A stretch of DNA of 64,000 bases. Origin: Coniferiporia sulphurascens. Lineage: Eukaryota > Basidiomycota > Agaricomycetes > Hymenochaetales > Hymenochaetaceae. The stretch is taken from the NCBI GenBank assembly GCA_002794785.1, contig NBBA01000005.1, positions 1,984,001-2,048,000 on the forward strand, given 5' to 3'. Position 1 is the stretch's first letter. The number at the start of each line of letters is the position of its first letter. Below the pieces are notes generated by a model. That model saw only the letters and a program-made list of their open reading frames with translations, searched no databases and had not been told where the DNA came from. Shown here in pieces: positions 25,821 to 37,594 of this stretch. The position numbers and the translations under genes were made by a program.

Positions 25821-27009
25821 ATGAGGTTCACTTCTCTGGCCCTTCCGACGCTCGCATTCGCGGGCGGGGCTTTCGCACAATATTTCTCCGAGGGCTGGAA
25901 ACCTGGCCAGCCAGTCGTGAAAGACCGATTCGACTACTCCTACTCGTCAACAGCTACTGCTGCTGCCGCTGAGGAAACTCGTACCGCGCAACCCGCAACA
26001 AGTGGATCACTGTTCGACTTGTCGACGTACCTTGAAGCTGGGCCAGTCAAGGCACTTTTTAGTCGTGTTGGTGTGAACATAACGGAGAGGTTGGAGGTCG
26101 CACGCGAACAGGCTAAGATATGGGACGAACGGATTCCGCTCATCACGGACGATAATTATGAGGATCTCGTTGTCGAAGAACATTTTGAGACGCTGGAGGA
26201 GGAAAAAGACAGACTTTGGTTTATCGTAATGTATGTTCACGCGACATTGTCCATCTTGCTCATGTCACTGACTGACCTACAATTTTCAGTTCGGTGTCCG
26301 CTGCGCAACGTGAAGGCATCTCGAAGTTTGTGGATGAACAATTCGACAAAGCTTTTAGCTTGACCGAAGAAGCAGCGGACCTTAGCCATGTCCGCTGGGG
26401 ACGAATTGATTACATGAACGTAACGGCAATAACGACGAGATGGGGTGTATGGAGGTCACTGCTTTCAATAATCTAAGTAATTATTGTTTTAAGCTTATGT
26501 CTTTCTTCAGAGCACCGTTTCTCGTGGTACTTAAAGACAGGGGGCAAACTCTGCGGTTCTTCCGGCCGGGGAACATCCGCCTTGACCCTGAAATACTTCG
26601 TTTGTTCTTGAAGCAGGATGCATGGGAGCGGAGCGAGCCGTGGCGGTCGGCCTTCAGCCCTGGTGGTAGCAGGTGTGTTTGCTTTCTTGTCTCACTTCTT
26701 GGTAGCAATTACTGAAGCCCAACCAGCGAGTTCGTTTTCGAGTATCTTGCTATCGCGTTGACAAAGATATACGGCATCATCGTCACGGTTCCGCGCTGGC
26801 TGTTGATCCTTGTCACAGGATCCCTCGGGTCTGTAATTGTCAACATTTTACATAGCTCCAGGACACCGGCTAGTCCGTCCAGCCCTGAGTCAAAACCGGC
26901 TAGTGGATCTGTTACATCGACTCCTACGCCCGCTATTTCGGCAGGGACATCGACGCCAACGAAAAACGGGAAAGGCGGGACGTCCAAGCGAAAGGGTGTT
27001 AAGAAATAG
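25821..27009 (+). CDS. ER thioredoxin/PDI-fold membrane protein without CxxC
   Basis: A signal peptide (MRFTSLALPTLAFAGGAFAQ) is followed by a region with an N-glycosylation site (NITE). The thioredoxin-like domain shows the PDI-type pattern: LITDDNYEDLVVEEHFETL, then DRLWFIVISVS at the place where an active enzyme has WCxxC, then HVRWGRIDYMNVTAITTRWG and the cis-proline strand RAPFLVVLKDRG. There is no CxxC pair. A single membrane segment near the end (GIIVTVPRWLLILVTGSLG) is followed by a Ser/Pro/Thr-rich basic tail (KRKGVKK). Three introns are visible. I infer a chaperone-like or substrate-binding role in the ER membrane, without redox chemistry. The protein is unnamed to me. It is tandem with the Kex1-like gene. 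Confidence 0.7.
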
Positions 27010-27466
27010 ATTTACTAAGTTTGGGGTTTGGACTGCGTGATATACATTTATATACGCTGCTGCTTGTCTAAAGACATCTTCCCGTTGTTGCATCAATGTA
27101 TACACTTTGTTGTTCTGATGCTGTCAATTATACATCTTCTATGTACGAAGGAGATAAAAAGGCCTTGAATTTGTGATTCTGATCTGCAGCGCACCGGAAG
27201 CAAATATAGAAAGTCGCGACTGCGGCCCTCACGACCAACGCTTCAAGCGTGAGCCCACGCCTCCTTACAGGTTTTTCTCAGTCCCATTGCTTGCTCGACA
27301 TCCAAGGATAGTACCGCCGAAAGGTAGTATCAGCACTAGCGGTCCGTGAGACCGTGGAGTCCTGAATTCGTCGTCCGCGACGAACGCACAACTATTTTGA
27401 AGCATCTGGACAACTTGTCGGGCGAAGCACACTTTGGACGCACAGGTGCCTCCACTTGCGTCCATA
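27010..27466. other. Intergenic, 3' end of PDI-fold gene and promoter of Kex1-like gene
   Basis: AT-rich sequence directly after the PDI-fold stop codon is probably 3' UTR. The remainder should hold the promoter of the carboxypeptidase gene. Short ORFs on both strands show no codon pattern or motif I can support. No tRNA or repeat seen. Confidence 0.5.
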
Positions 27467-29922
27467 ATGAAGGGCATTCAGGCATTGTCTCTGAAACTCC
27501 TGGTCTCTACATACTGCTTTTTTGCGGCTCCATGGACAAGTGTCCGAGCAGCACCTACGGACTGTATGTTCTTCACCTTTTCGCCTGAACTTTCCGGCTC
27601 AATCGGCCGTTGCTTGCACTTATATAGTACCGTCTGCGGCGTCATTCTACGTGTCTAACCTGCCCGATTTGCACCAAGACCCAGCACATCCATTACACAT
27701 TTACTCCGGGCACATTGCTTCAGATCCGGAGTCTTCGCAGCTCCCGGCCACAACTGTATCTGCGCATCTGTTCTTTGTCCTCATCAAAGCACGACGGACA
27801 GCGGACAAGGAACGTGTTCTGTTCTGGTTCAATGTATGTTCACGTTTCCTTAGTCACGGTGCTTCAGAGGATGACGAAGTTGTGCAGGGCGGTCCAGGTT
27901 GTTCCTCTTTCGACGGGTTGATGATGGAGACTGGTCCGTTCCGAGTGGACGGTAAAGGAGGTCTAAAGACAATGGAAGGAGGATGGGAAGAGTATACGAG
28001 CATGGTTTTCGGTGAGTGGCATGCGGACACTTCCATAACTTTTTTTATTTATCCAGACGGCCCGAAGTCGACCAGCCAGCCGGCACTGGCTACTCTTATA
28101 CGAGCACAGACAGATTTGTGCATGAACTCTCCGATGTACGTTTGCTGGCGTCAGATGTACGGTCTATGCGCTTATTTTAAGCGATGAACAGGCTGCTGGC
28201 CAAGTAGTGGAATTTATGCGCAATTTTTATACGGTATTCCCAGAATACCAGCAAATGGATGTGAGTCCACCTTTTATACCTTTCAATTCAAGCCTGATAA
28301 TTATGTCGCATAATAGACTTATATCGGTGGCGAAAGCTATGCCGGCCAATACATACCGTATATCGGTGCGCCAGCATTTTCCCTGATTTTCATGTTTTAT
28401 ATGGATTCTCAGACGAATTCACAGGGGACGCCGTACTCTCGTCGAACTTAGGTATCAGTCTGAGAGGTTTGGCAATCGGGAATGGATGGATTGATGCGCG
28501 ACATCAGTATCCCGCATATCTCGATTATTCGGTCAAACATGGACTTATCGAAGAAAACTCCGATGTAAGTCTGTAATGTCGTTCCAGCGGCATTTCTCTA
28601 CTGACTTATACGACAATTTACAGGTATATAAACAAATCCAGAAAGAGACCGACGACTGCATTGCAGAGCTTGACCGAACTTCGGGGCCCGTGCCAATTCA
28701 ACTTTCGAAATGTGAAGGGCTGGTCAATTCAGTTGCTACGTCTCACGGTCCAGTGTGAGTACATTCCAAATGTTACGTATGTTTGCTAACCTCGTATATA
28801 GCATCGATGGTGAAAAAATGTGTATGAACGTCTATGACGTACGCCTGTACGACAAAATGTACGCATGTGGTATGAACTGGCCGCCTGACTTGCCCGACGT
28901 GACGAAGTATCTCAGTGTGCGTTTTCATCTTGAATGACTTACAATTTCCGCTGATCATTTATTATAGCGCAAAGACGTTGTGCGTGCCTTCCATGCAGAC
29001 GCGAAGTCAGAGTCCTGGATGGAATGCAACTCAAGAGTTGGACGCGAGTTGCGCAACCGCAACTCACCGTCTTCAATTACCATCCTACCTGGACTGATTG
29101 AAAAGGTTCCTATGATGCTTTTCGCAGGAGATCAGGATTTCATTTGTAACTACATGGGGATCGAGAGCTTGATCGGAGACATGGAATGGGCTGGCGAAAA
29201 GGGTCTTGGAGTGAGTTTGTCTACTAGATTCCTGCCGTACGATACTTAATTCATCTCGTAGACTGTAGAGACGAAGTCATGGTCTGTTGACGGCGTGCCA
29301 GCAGGCACATGGGTCGAGTCGCGGAACCTAACTTATGTTAAAATATTCAATTCCTCGCATATGGTGCCATTCGATCTCCCATTCGTCGCACACGATATGA
29401 TCTTGCGCTTTATGAATGTCAACTTCTCTGCTATCGCAGACGGGTCGGCGCGCATACCGAGCAAAGTTGGAGACGAGGAGAAACCAATGCCGGTTGTTCT
29501 GGAAGGGGAAGGCAACAATGACGCGACGATACCAATACCAGCTGGAAAAACGCCCGAGCAGGATAAAGCAATGTGGGAAGGTGACTCATAAATTCTTCAC
29601 TGCCTAATACTGGACGTTGCTCACACCTTCTTGCTTGTTTGAAGCCTATTACAACGCAGGGTCGGCCGCGCTTGTTCTTGTCTTGATCGGTTTGGCGATC
29701 GGTCTATTCTTGTTCTGCCGGCGTCGGCGGAGAGTACGCGGTATGACAATTGGCACAAAGGAGGAGGCAGTCCCCCTCAGCCAATATATGGGGGGACAAG
29801 AAAGAGATAGACCCGACGACGAACACTACAAGGGCAAAGGGCGAGCGCTGGAGAGCGAGGGGATTTTCGACGTCGGCGAAGGAAGCGAGGATGGCAGCGA
29901 GTATCGCGATCGAGAGCGATGA
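27467..29922 (+). CDS. Kex1-type serine carboxypeptidase (S10), Golgi membrane
   Basis: Kex1 trims C-terminal Lys/Arg from secreted proteins in the late Golgi. The start at 27467 gives a signal peptide ([20 protein letters not shown]). The oxyanion-hole block is [20 protein letters not shown]. The nucleophile block is [16 protein letters not shown]. The catalytic Asp lies in [14 protein letters not shown], and the catalytic His in [14 protein letters not shown]. Further family blocks are [20 protein letters not shown] and [11 protein letters not shown]. After the catalytic domain comes an acidic stretch, one membrane helix ([20 protein letters not shown]) and a basic-then-acidic cytosolic tail (RRRRR, then acidic and Ser-rich). 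About ten exons; all catalytic residues are present. Confidence 0.93.
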
Positions 29923-30478
29923 CACGAAAAGACATAGTAGGCTCGATGAATTAGATTATTCCCTATTGTGAATATTCGCAATATATTTTCAAGAGTTCTT
30001 TATTAAACAAAACAACTAAGCACAATTAAGGATAAGAAAGTGTCTGCGTCATGGTTTCACCAAACCGTCAAGGCCACATAGTAGCTTAACGGAAGGTACA
30101 GGAATATGACGCCCAACCTCCCGCTTACAACTTCGAGCCCTCTCGCCCACAAAACGAATCAACGCCCGAGAGCGGACTCAGTTGCGTGAAGGATACAAAC
30201 GGGCTCAGAAGCCACGAGCGAAAACGTCGTGAATCTGGTGACGTATAAACCCGAAGGCTAAGGGACGCTTCGCTCTGCCGACCAGAATGCATAACGCCAT
30301 GAGCGACGAGCGCTGTGCCCGCAAGAGGGGCGGGAGCTTCAGGCGGTCGGCGAGACACCATGGAAAAAACTCACAAGCGCGAAGTTTGTGTTATATAGCC
30401 CCTCGGCTTTAGCCGGGATGTTTGTGCTGCTTTGGGCCGGGCTCACGCGCGTCGCCGGGTTCAACGCGGAGCGTCATC
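29923..30478. other. Intergenic, between Kex1-like and Spc19 genes
   Basis: About 550 bases. The first part is AT-rich (3' UTR-like). The rest is GC-richer and should include the Spc19 promoter. A 78-codon minus-strand ORF (30125-30361) is open but has no recognisable domain or upstream exon. I do not call it a gene. Confidence 0.45.
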
Positions 30479-31176
30479 ATGTCGCGTCTGAGTCGCGTCC
30501 CCCGCGAGTCCATCTTCGCTGGTGGCTCGCAGGCACACAGGACGGAAGACTATGCACAATGCAGTCCCAATCTGCTGGACTGCGTCAGTAACCTTTCCGA
30601 CATCGGAGCTGAGACACACGATGCCCAGCAACTCCTCCGCAATGGTACCTTTGATCTCAAACGCATGAGTAGAGTGCTCGAAAGCCAACGCGTATGGGCA
30701 AAGTTCTACATTCTTTCAAACAGTATCCCATAACGAGTTAACAGGTGTTCTTATTCGTCAACGAGTCTACGGTAAAGAAATACAAGGAGGACCTTACGGA
30801 AGAGGTCGAACCGCAGATCCTCGAGCTCATCGAGCGGGCAAGAAAGGGCATGAAGGCACTCGAGAGAAAATATCACTCATTACAAACGAAGGCATGTTCA
30901 TTAAGTCACCACCAACTTTAGCCTGGCTGCTGATTGTCCATCAGGCCGGTCATGTACAAGTGACGAAAGCGTCAGCGCATCTCGGTGTTGAGAGCAGGAT
31001 GGAGGCCAGGAAGCTCCGGATCCTCACTGGACAGCGTCAAGATCTCGAAAGAGAGCTACAGGCCCTACAGAAGGAGTTGGACTCACTGGTAGCTTTTGAC
31101 CAATACTTTCCGATTCTACTACTAAAACCAGCGCCGTTTCCTCTCTCAGGAATCAGGCTACGATGTATCTTCATAA
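30479..31176 (+). CDS. SPC19: DASH/Dam1 complex subunit Spc19
   Basis: Spc19 is a subunit of the fungal DASH ring that couples kinetochores to microtubules. The start is MSRLSRVPRESIFAGGSQAH. Then come CSPNLLDCVSNLSDIGAETH, DAQQLLRNGTFDLKRMSRVL and, after an intron, RVFLFVNESTVKKYKEDLT and EEVEPQILELIERARKGM. A coiled coil follows (KLRILTGQRQDLERELQALQ). The last intron (GTAGCT...CTCTCAG, about 31090-31149) joins KELDSL to a short end, ESGYDVSS, with TAA at 31174. Without that splice the frame runs on into non-family sequence. This length fits the family. It is convergent with the TMEM184 gene. Confidence 0.9.
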
Positions 31177-31359
31177 CGATCAGACCCCAGTATCTCCGAT
31201 TTTGCGGGATCGTATACTCATGAAGACAAATGTAGCGCATATTTTTTTTGTATCAATCTAGGCATAGAAGTTGCGCAATAATTTATTGTTCCATGCTAGT
31301 GCTAGAATTGCCATCGTTACACATTGTGAAAAGTGAATCAAAATACTGAAAAAAACATA

Positions 31360-33868
31360 TCAAGCCCAAGGGTTCTCCTCATTAGGCGGAAGCTCAGGAA
31401 CGTTGACTTGCGCGTAAATGGGGGGCGTAGCGGCGCGAGCCACCTCCAGGTCGCCCACTTCGATAACTGTATCATCCCGCCAGGATCTAGAATCATTGGT
31501 AACTTCACTTGTGCGCTCAACCCCTTTTGCGTCTTCCAAATTCTCGTGCTCGGCCTTATCGTCTGGCACAAAGTGGCCTTGAGTATACGCCTTCCGCCAT
31601 CCTGCACCGCGGACTGCCGGTTCTCCTCGCCGTCGCTCGCGTACAATCTCCTGCTCTGTTGCGATTCTGTTCTCTACTACAAGGTCAACCGCGTCCACTG
31701 CTAACTTTCGCACTCGGTGACCTCCTGACGGAGACGCAGGAACAGAGTGAGGAGATGACGACGGAGATGCATGGGGGAGAAATGGCGACTTAGACGACGC
31801 TGGCGAGTGCGGCAACTTAGGAGCACTGACGCGCCGCAGATGCTTTGTCCATCCCAGATGAACTCCACCCCCCGGAGCTGGGGTTAGATCATCGAGTTTG
31901 TCGATTACTGGACCGTCGCTGTTCCATGCCACATCCGAGCCTCGTGTAGTCCCGTTGTGTGCTTTCCCTTTCCCCTTCGAAGAACTGGCCCCACTAGAGC
32001 TATCGGAAGAGCGCTGACTCATAACAGGAGGAATGGGGCGGACGGAGCCATAATCGATGGGGCGCTTTTCATTACCCAACAGGCCATGCGCACCCCGAAT
32101 CGGAGAAAAGTAGGCTCCGCGCTGGTCCTGCAAAATTCGTTCTTCCTCTTCCCACATCGCCCGACGTGCATATTCCGAGCTTACGTCGATGCATGGATAG
32201 AGGTAATCGCCGAAGAGATAGTTACGACTATGACTGTAGAGCGCCTCCTCATCCTCGTCTAGATCGCCGAAAGAGAGTTCAAAGCCTCTGCGTTCCGTTA
32301 GAGCCTTTTCTCGCGCAGAGTCACGTCTGTCATACGCGTCATGCACCACGGCCGCAGCCTGGTCTTCCAATAAGGGCGCGTACACCTCCTCTTCGTCTTC
32401 GTTAATTCCTATACCATGAACCGTTCTGCTAGACGTCCCGTTACGTTCCGTAACGTCTGCCGGCATAGGGAGCCAGTATTTTTTCTGACCACCCTTTGCA
32501 TATCGTAGGCCTGCTTGTATCCGTCTGTCTCGTCCGGCACCTTGGTGAATGAACCCCTCCGCAGGCTCAAATTCTCTATAGTCCATTCCTTCACCACGAA
32601 GTATTGCCTTCGAATCCTCTACGACGTCCCTCAATCCGAATGCATCACGGAAGGCGTAATACATCGGCATGCGTGCCGCGTACATCAAATTGCGGTCGAT
32701 GTAATCTGTATGTGAAAATGCATACATATGCGCAATTGCGAATATAGGCATTTCGAAGCAAATGAGTGTGTCCGTTAGTCCGATAGAAATGTGTTCGCTA
32801 TCTGTATATGGCCCCAGCTGCTTGATTGCACCAGCGGCAACAAGAATTGAGATTCCAATGGACTGCCAGAATGAAAAAAATAGAATGCCTTTAACACAAA
32901 GGAACTTCGGCATTGGTCTAGCAAGCAAAGAAGATGAAGTTAGCGCATTGTCCCCTTAAACAAAGGCACGAAACGCACCGGAAAGGCTTCAGGTCTTCAC
33001 TAACGCACATCCAAAATAACGCGAGGCAGTATAGGCTTAGACATATACTGACATTGTAAACCACACTGATATACAAATAACCTGAATTCGCTTTTAGATC
33101 TCCATCGTTGTACTTGCCGACAGCCTTGAGGATAAGAGTTGCGATGGCTAAGATCGGTTTAACTTCGACATATTCTGTGCAAGTGTGGCATTGAGCGAAA
33201 GAATCAAAATGGCAACTCAGTAAAATAAAAAAACAACATACGAATGATGCCCCTTTTCAAGAAAAGGAAGAAATATGGGTCGCTGACGTCTATTTCACTC
33301 TTAAACAAACTCATCGGAAATACAGAGTGCTTCGGTTCACGTCCATGGAGGAGAATAAGCAGTGAGCGCTCTCCGCCTAGATACCCGAGTAGTAGGTTGA
33401 AAAAGCAATATATCACGAAGGCCTTGTATACGAGTATTTGTAAATCATCGGTAAGATTAGAGCAAAAGCTGGTAAACGAACCTCGTAAATGTCACGAATG
33501 GCGTCAATGACAAAGGCTGCGTTTAGAGAAAACAGAGAGATGAAGGATGCAATAGCATATATAGGGACCATCAACATTATGCGGATAACCATTCTGTTTG
33601 AAAGAGTATAGTCAGTGTCGATGATGAGATGCCACAGATAGTGCGAGGCCATTAAGCCAGAATTTGACTGCCTCTACGCATATCATCACAAGGCTAAAGA
33701 TGCTCACCGCTGAAGCATGGGCTTTCTGTAGTTCTTGAGGTGAAGAAAAATAGACATTGCAGACAAGAATACTGCGGATACAGTGCAAAGGCCAGCCAGA
33801 ATAAGAATAGGAAGCGGGAGTGCTGAACCAGAACCGTCCCCAAGGGGTGAAAGGAGCAACAAAGTCAT
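31360..33868 (-). CDS. TMEM184/DUF300 family multi-pass membrane protein
   Basis: The family (organic solute transporter alpha/TMEM184) has about seven membrane helices. Visible helices and blocks include LPILILAGLCTVSAVFLSAM, IFLHLKNYRKPMLQR, MVIRIMLMVPIYAIASFISL, VIYCFFNLLLGYLGGERS, KRGIIQYVEVKP, ATLILKAVGKYNDGD, KFLCVKGILFFSFWQSIGIS and TDTLICFEMPIFAIAHMYAF. After the last helix comes a long, Ser/Pro-rich cytosolic tail of about 400 residues to ELPPNEENPWA. The start is either 33868 (MTLLLL) or 33907 (MTEKLF). Several short introns lie in the helical part. In yeast and plants homologues act at vacuolar or endosomal membranes; transport activity here is inference. Confidence 0.88.
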
Positions 33869-34181
33869 GGCTTTCCTATTGTCAACGTTGAATAGCTTTT
33901 CTGTCAATTATTGGCAACAGCGCATTGGTATAGGACTTCCCAGAGCCCAGAGGAAGGCAAAGACTCGAACAGGGGAGCTTCGAGCCTGAGCCGCCGGTGA
34001 CGTTGATGCTGCGCAAGGATATGCGGAATCTGCATTAGGAATGTCGTTCGTGGGATAGCAAAGTCTAATCCACTTTGGACAGTACGATCGACACTGCTCT
34101 TTTTTTTACGAGCTCCTCTTACAGACCCCTTCGAACATCGACCAAGGATCACCAACTTCGTGAGGTCGTTGCAAGCAAAAC

Positions 34182-34727
34182 ATGGCTGACTCACAAAAAG
34201 AAAAAGCCTGGCCCATCGCCGATGCTACGCTGACAAACCAGGTTAGCTTGTGCGAGTGGCTTTTCATACGAACAGCCTACTTAATTCTCTTTAACAAGAT
34301 TTTGGATCTCGTTCAGCAGGCTGCTCAGTATAAGCAACTCAAGAAGGGAGCTAACGAAGGTTTTCGATTTTACCTTCACCTTATTTGACTCGCCTAACTC
34401 ACGGAAATCCAGCTACGAAGACTCTGAATCGAGGCATCGCAGAGTTCATCGTCCTCACCGCAGATACTGAGCCTATCGAGATTCTTCTTCATCTCCCACT
34501 TCTATGTGAAGATAAGGTGTGTTACTTCGTAGCCGACTTTTATGTTACCACGACTGAAACATGCTTAGAACGTCCCATATGTTTACGTTCCGAGCAAGGC
34601 GGCTTTGGGTCGGGCATGCAATGTAACTCGGCCGGTCATTGCGGCGAGTATCACGACAAATGAAACGAACGAGTTAAACAGCCAAATTAGAGCTATTAAA
34701 GATGCCATTGAGAAGCTTCTGATTTGA
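34182..34727 (+). CDS. SNU13: Snu13/15.5K L7Ae-family snoRNP and U4 snRNP protein
   Basis: Snu13 binds kink-turns in box C/D snoRNAs, U3 and U4 snRNA. The start is [20 protein letters not shown]. Three introns separate the exons [40 protein letters not shown] and [20 protein letters not shown]. The last exon reads [20 protein letters not shown], then [20 protein letters not shown] and DAIEKLLI. The stop is at 34725. At about 126 residues it has the size and sequence of the highly conserved family. It converges with the gephyrin-like gene (154 bases between stops). Confidence 0.95.
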
Positions 34728-34881
34728 TGTTTGCTTTGCTGTATTGTCATATAAGGCGAATGTAAACTTTAGGCTGTTGCGCCTGTGCACTGAAATGGCG
34801 ATCAAGTTACCAGGACCACATCGCTGAGATATCAGCTATTTAAGGTATATTCATTCTCTTCCTGCGGATGCCTTATTCCAA

Positions 34882-37373
34882 TTACTCTACTTGGATTTCA
34901 CCTATGAGAATCGCATCGGCCATCTCACCAGCCCCCAATTCTGATGGTCCATTCTCTTGCTTTTGCGGAAGTACAACTAGTCCGTTCGCTCCGCTCAGGC
35001 TGGCCACTCGACTAGAGCGTTGTCCTCCTGTCGATCTTGCTGTGAGGCCATCTGGTGTAGCGCTGATGATGACACGGTGGAACTCGGTACGAGGGTCAAG
35101 GCGCATTGCTTCTGGAACCTAGGGGCGAATAAGGTCGTCAGTCCTCCGTCTTTACTATGACGATACATCCAGAATATTGGCCACTGACTCGGACGCGAAC
35201 GCGGGGCAATTGGCATTTCTTCTCCGGCCACCCGCCCATTTTCCTTAATGCGGGAACAACAAAAATATAGAAGCATACTAGAGCTGATGCGGGGTTCCCC
35301 GGGAGCGCAAAAACGGGTTTCGTCTGCTCCCGTCCATTTGTGTTCACTGGAACGGTAGCAAATGTAGTGGGTTTTCCAGGCTTGATCGTAACACGACCAA
35401 AATGTATGGTGCCGTCAAGATGATTTTCGATAACGGGCTTTAATAAATCCGACGCGCCCATTGACGTACCGCCCGTTGTGAGTACAAGGTCTGCGCGAGC
35501 GAGGCCGTCCTTGATGGTGTTGATATGCGTTTCGATGCTGTAAAGTGTATAGTAAGATAACTGCCTGCTTGTATAATGAACTAGCTTGTGTACTCGTCCT
35601 TCACAATTCCCAAATCTATCACATCGTAGCCCATTGTTTCTAAGGCGGCTTTAAGCGAGGGTCGGTTTGTATCCCAAATGCCCGTCCACTTCTCCCCCGA
35701 GTTGTGATCATTCGTATTTGCCTTGGGGACTTGTGGATCCTGCAGGTCAACAATTTCGTTACCTGTGCTCATGATCGCAACCGCCGGTTTTTGGTGAACC
35801 ACGACCTAAAGCTCGGCTTGAAACTGGATCATCACTAGAGGGCTGAGTACCACCAACCTCCCTACGTCCTACAAATGCAAGTGTTCCGATCTCACCACCG
35901 TTTCCGGTCAACATCTCACCCTTGCGCAGAACTATATCTCCCTTCTTCACGTCCGATCCCGGAGCGCGTACATTCTCCCCCGGTACAGTTTGAACAAGTG
36001 TACGTACTTCCGCTTCCTCGTTATCAGGTGTGGAGGTAGCGAGTTGTGTCTCCTCGACCATGATAACACTGTCGGTTCCTGCGGGTAACGGTGCGCCTGT
36101 GTTGATGCGATATATAGATCCTGGAGGCAAGGGCTCCATAATAGGGTGTGTTTGTGGCGTGACGACCCGATATAATCCGGGCAAGTCAGCGGCTGGACAG
36201 ACAGATTAAGTGAATTAGCATATGGAACAAGGTCGTGATGGCTACTGCGTGTAACTCCGTATAGACGTACATCGCAGCGCATAACCGTCCACATTGGTTG
36301 TCTGAGATATTGGCACATCGTGCGGTGCGTGTACGTCTTCAGCGAGCACTGATCCTTTGAGCGAGGGGGTCACCTGAGCATGCCGAAAAACACATGGTTA
36401 GTCGATTAAGCAGTTTCTCAAAATTTACCCATAAGACAAACTAGCTTCATCTCCTCGTCCGTCCTAGAGATCTGACGATAAATGGTTTCTATCGCAGTCT
36501 CATACGATACTAGGGCGTATGGAGATATTCTATGCCTCATGGCCGCTTCGTAACAACAAAATGTGTGAGCATGCTGTTCTAAGTCAAATGTGTAGGACCC
36601 ACCTGGAAAGTTCGTATCTTGGCTTGCCTGTACGCGGGGTTTACGCACATGATGATGATGGTGGTGGTGGTGGTGATCATGGGGTTGATGCGCGTTTGGG
36701 GGTCCACCATTTCCAGTCGAACCAGTAGGATCCCGTCCTTCTGCCAATGCAGTATGGACTTCCTTTCCCGACCCACCTTTCAGTAAGTCTATCGCGTGGC
36801 TTACGACTCCAGCTCCTAGGAGCGCTATGAGGTTCTCGCGGACGGCCTTCACGCTTCCAGGAAGAGTAACTACAAGAGTGGCGGTGCCGCGTACGGTGCC
36901 GGCAATGGGCCGCGATAACGCTGCCAAAGGCGTGTGCGCAAGAGATGTTGAAAGTAAAAGGTGCACGATCCCAGGTGCATCTCTGTCCAAAAGCGGCTTA
37001 ACGGCCTTGTCAAAGGGTACGTATGAGCAACTATAAGTGAGTAGATGTATGCGCTTTCAAAAGTTCTCACTCACTTCTGGAGTTCTGTCCCTTGCTCCGA
37101 ACCCAGTTCCGCCGGTCGTGATAACCCAATCGGCTATGGCAGTTTCGCTCCATCCCTTAACCGTATCCCTAATTATTTCTTCCTCATCGGGAACAATGCG
37201 TGCGTCCGCGATTTCAAACCCTGCCTCAGTAACGAGCTCCCTGATGAGTGGGCCTGATTTGTCTGCGAGGGCATCTTTGGACGCGGTATCACTAACTACC
37301 CGGTGTCTTAGTTCCATGTTAGTATTTCACGTCTATGAGCTCTGAAGTTACCTGTAAGTATTGCGACTCGCAT
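34882..37373 (-). CDS. Gephyrin-like molybdenum cofactor synthesis fusion (MogA-MoeA)
   Basis: The protein adenylylates molybdopterin (MogA/G domain) and inserts molybdate (MoeA/E domain). Order is G then E, as in gephyrin and opposite to plant Cnx1. The start at 37373 gives MRVAILT. An intron (GTAACT...GGGTAG) then joins it to VSDTASKDALADKSGPLIRE. G-domain blocks: ADWVITTGGTGFGARDRTPE and PIAGTVRGTATLVVTLPGSV. The linker holds nine consecutive histidines. The E domain has ISPYALVSYETAI, TTNVDGYALRSTD, IYRINTGAPLPAGTDSVIMV, KPAVAIMSTGNEIVDL, ADLVLTTGGTSMGASDLL and KPVFALPGNPASALVCF. It ends in ADAILIGEIQVE. Intact; about six introns. Confidence 0.94.
36649..36681 (-). repeat. CAC/CAT trinucleotide run encoding a polyhistidine tract
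   Basis: On the minus strand, five CAC then four CAT codons give nine His in the linker of the gephyrin-like gene, preceded by HD and followed by VRKP. The repeat stays in frame. Confidence 0.9.
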
Positions 37374-37594
37374 GACTATGGTAGTTCATCAATGACTCCG
37401 AGTCGTTGTATCGTATCTGCCTCGATGCGCCGATCGGATGATCGACGAAGTACATACCGCTTTTGATCCATAGGATCGGCGTTTTCGCTTTGCCTGAGCA
37501 GAGTACTAATGTTTTGTGCGACACCTAATACTTCCACAGCAGCACGAACAATATTAGACGCAAATGTAACGATAGACAACAAAAATACAGATTT

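Noticed and set aside
30125..30361. Minus-strand 78-codon ORF upstream of Spc19
   Set aside because: No domain, no supporting exon and no conserved composition; best read as intergenic.
37305..37366. Start at MELRHRV in the gephyrin-like gene
   Set aside because: It lies inside an intron; splicing MRVAILT to VSDTASKD gives the expected MogA N terminus.
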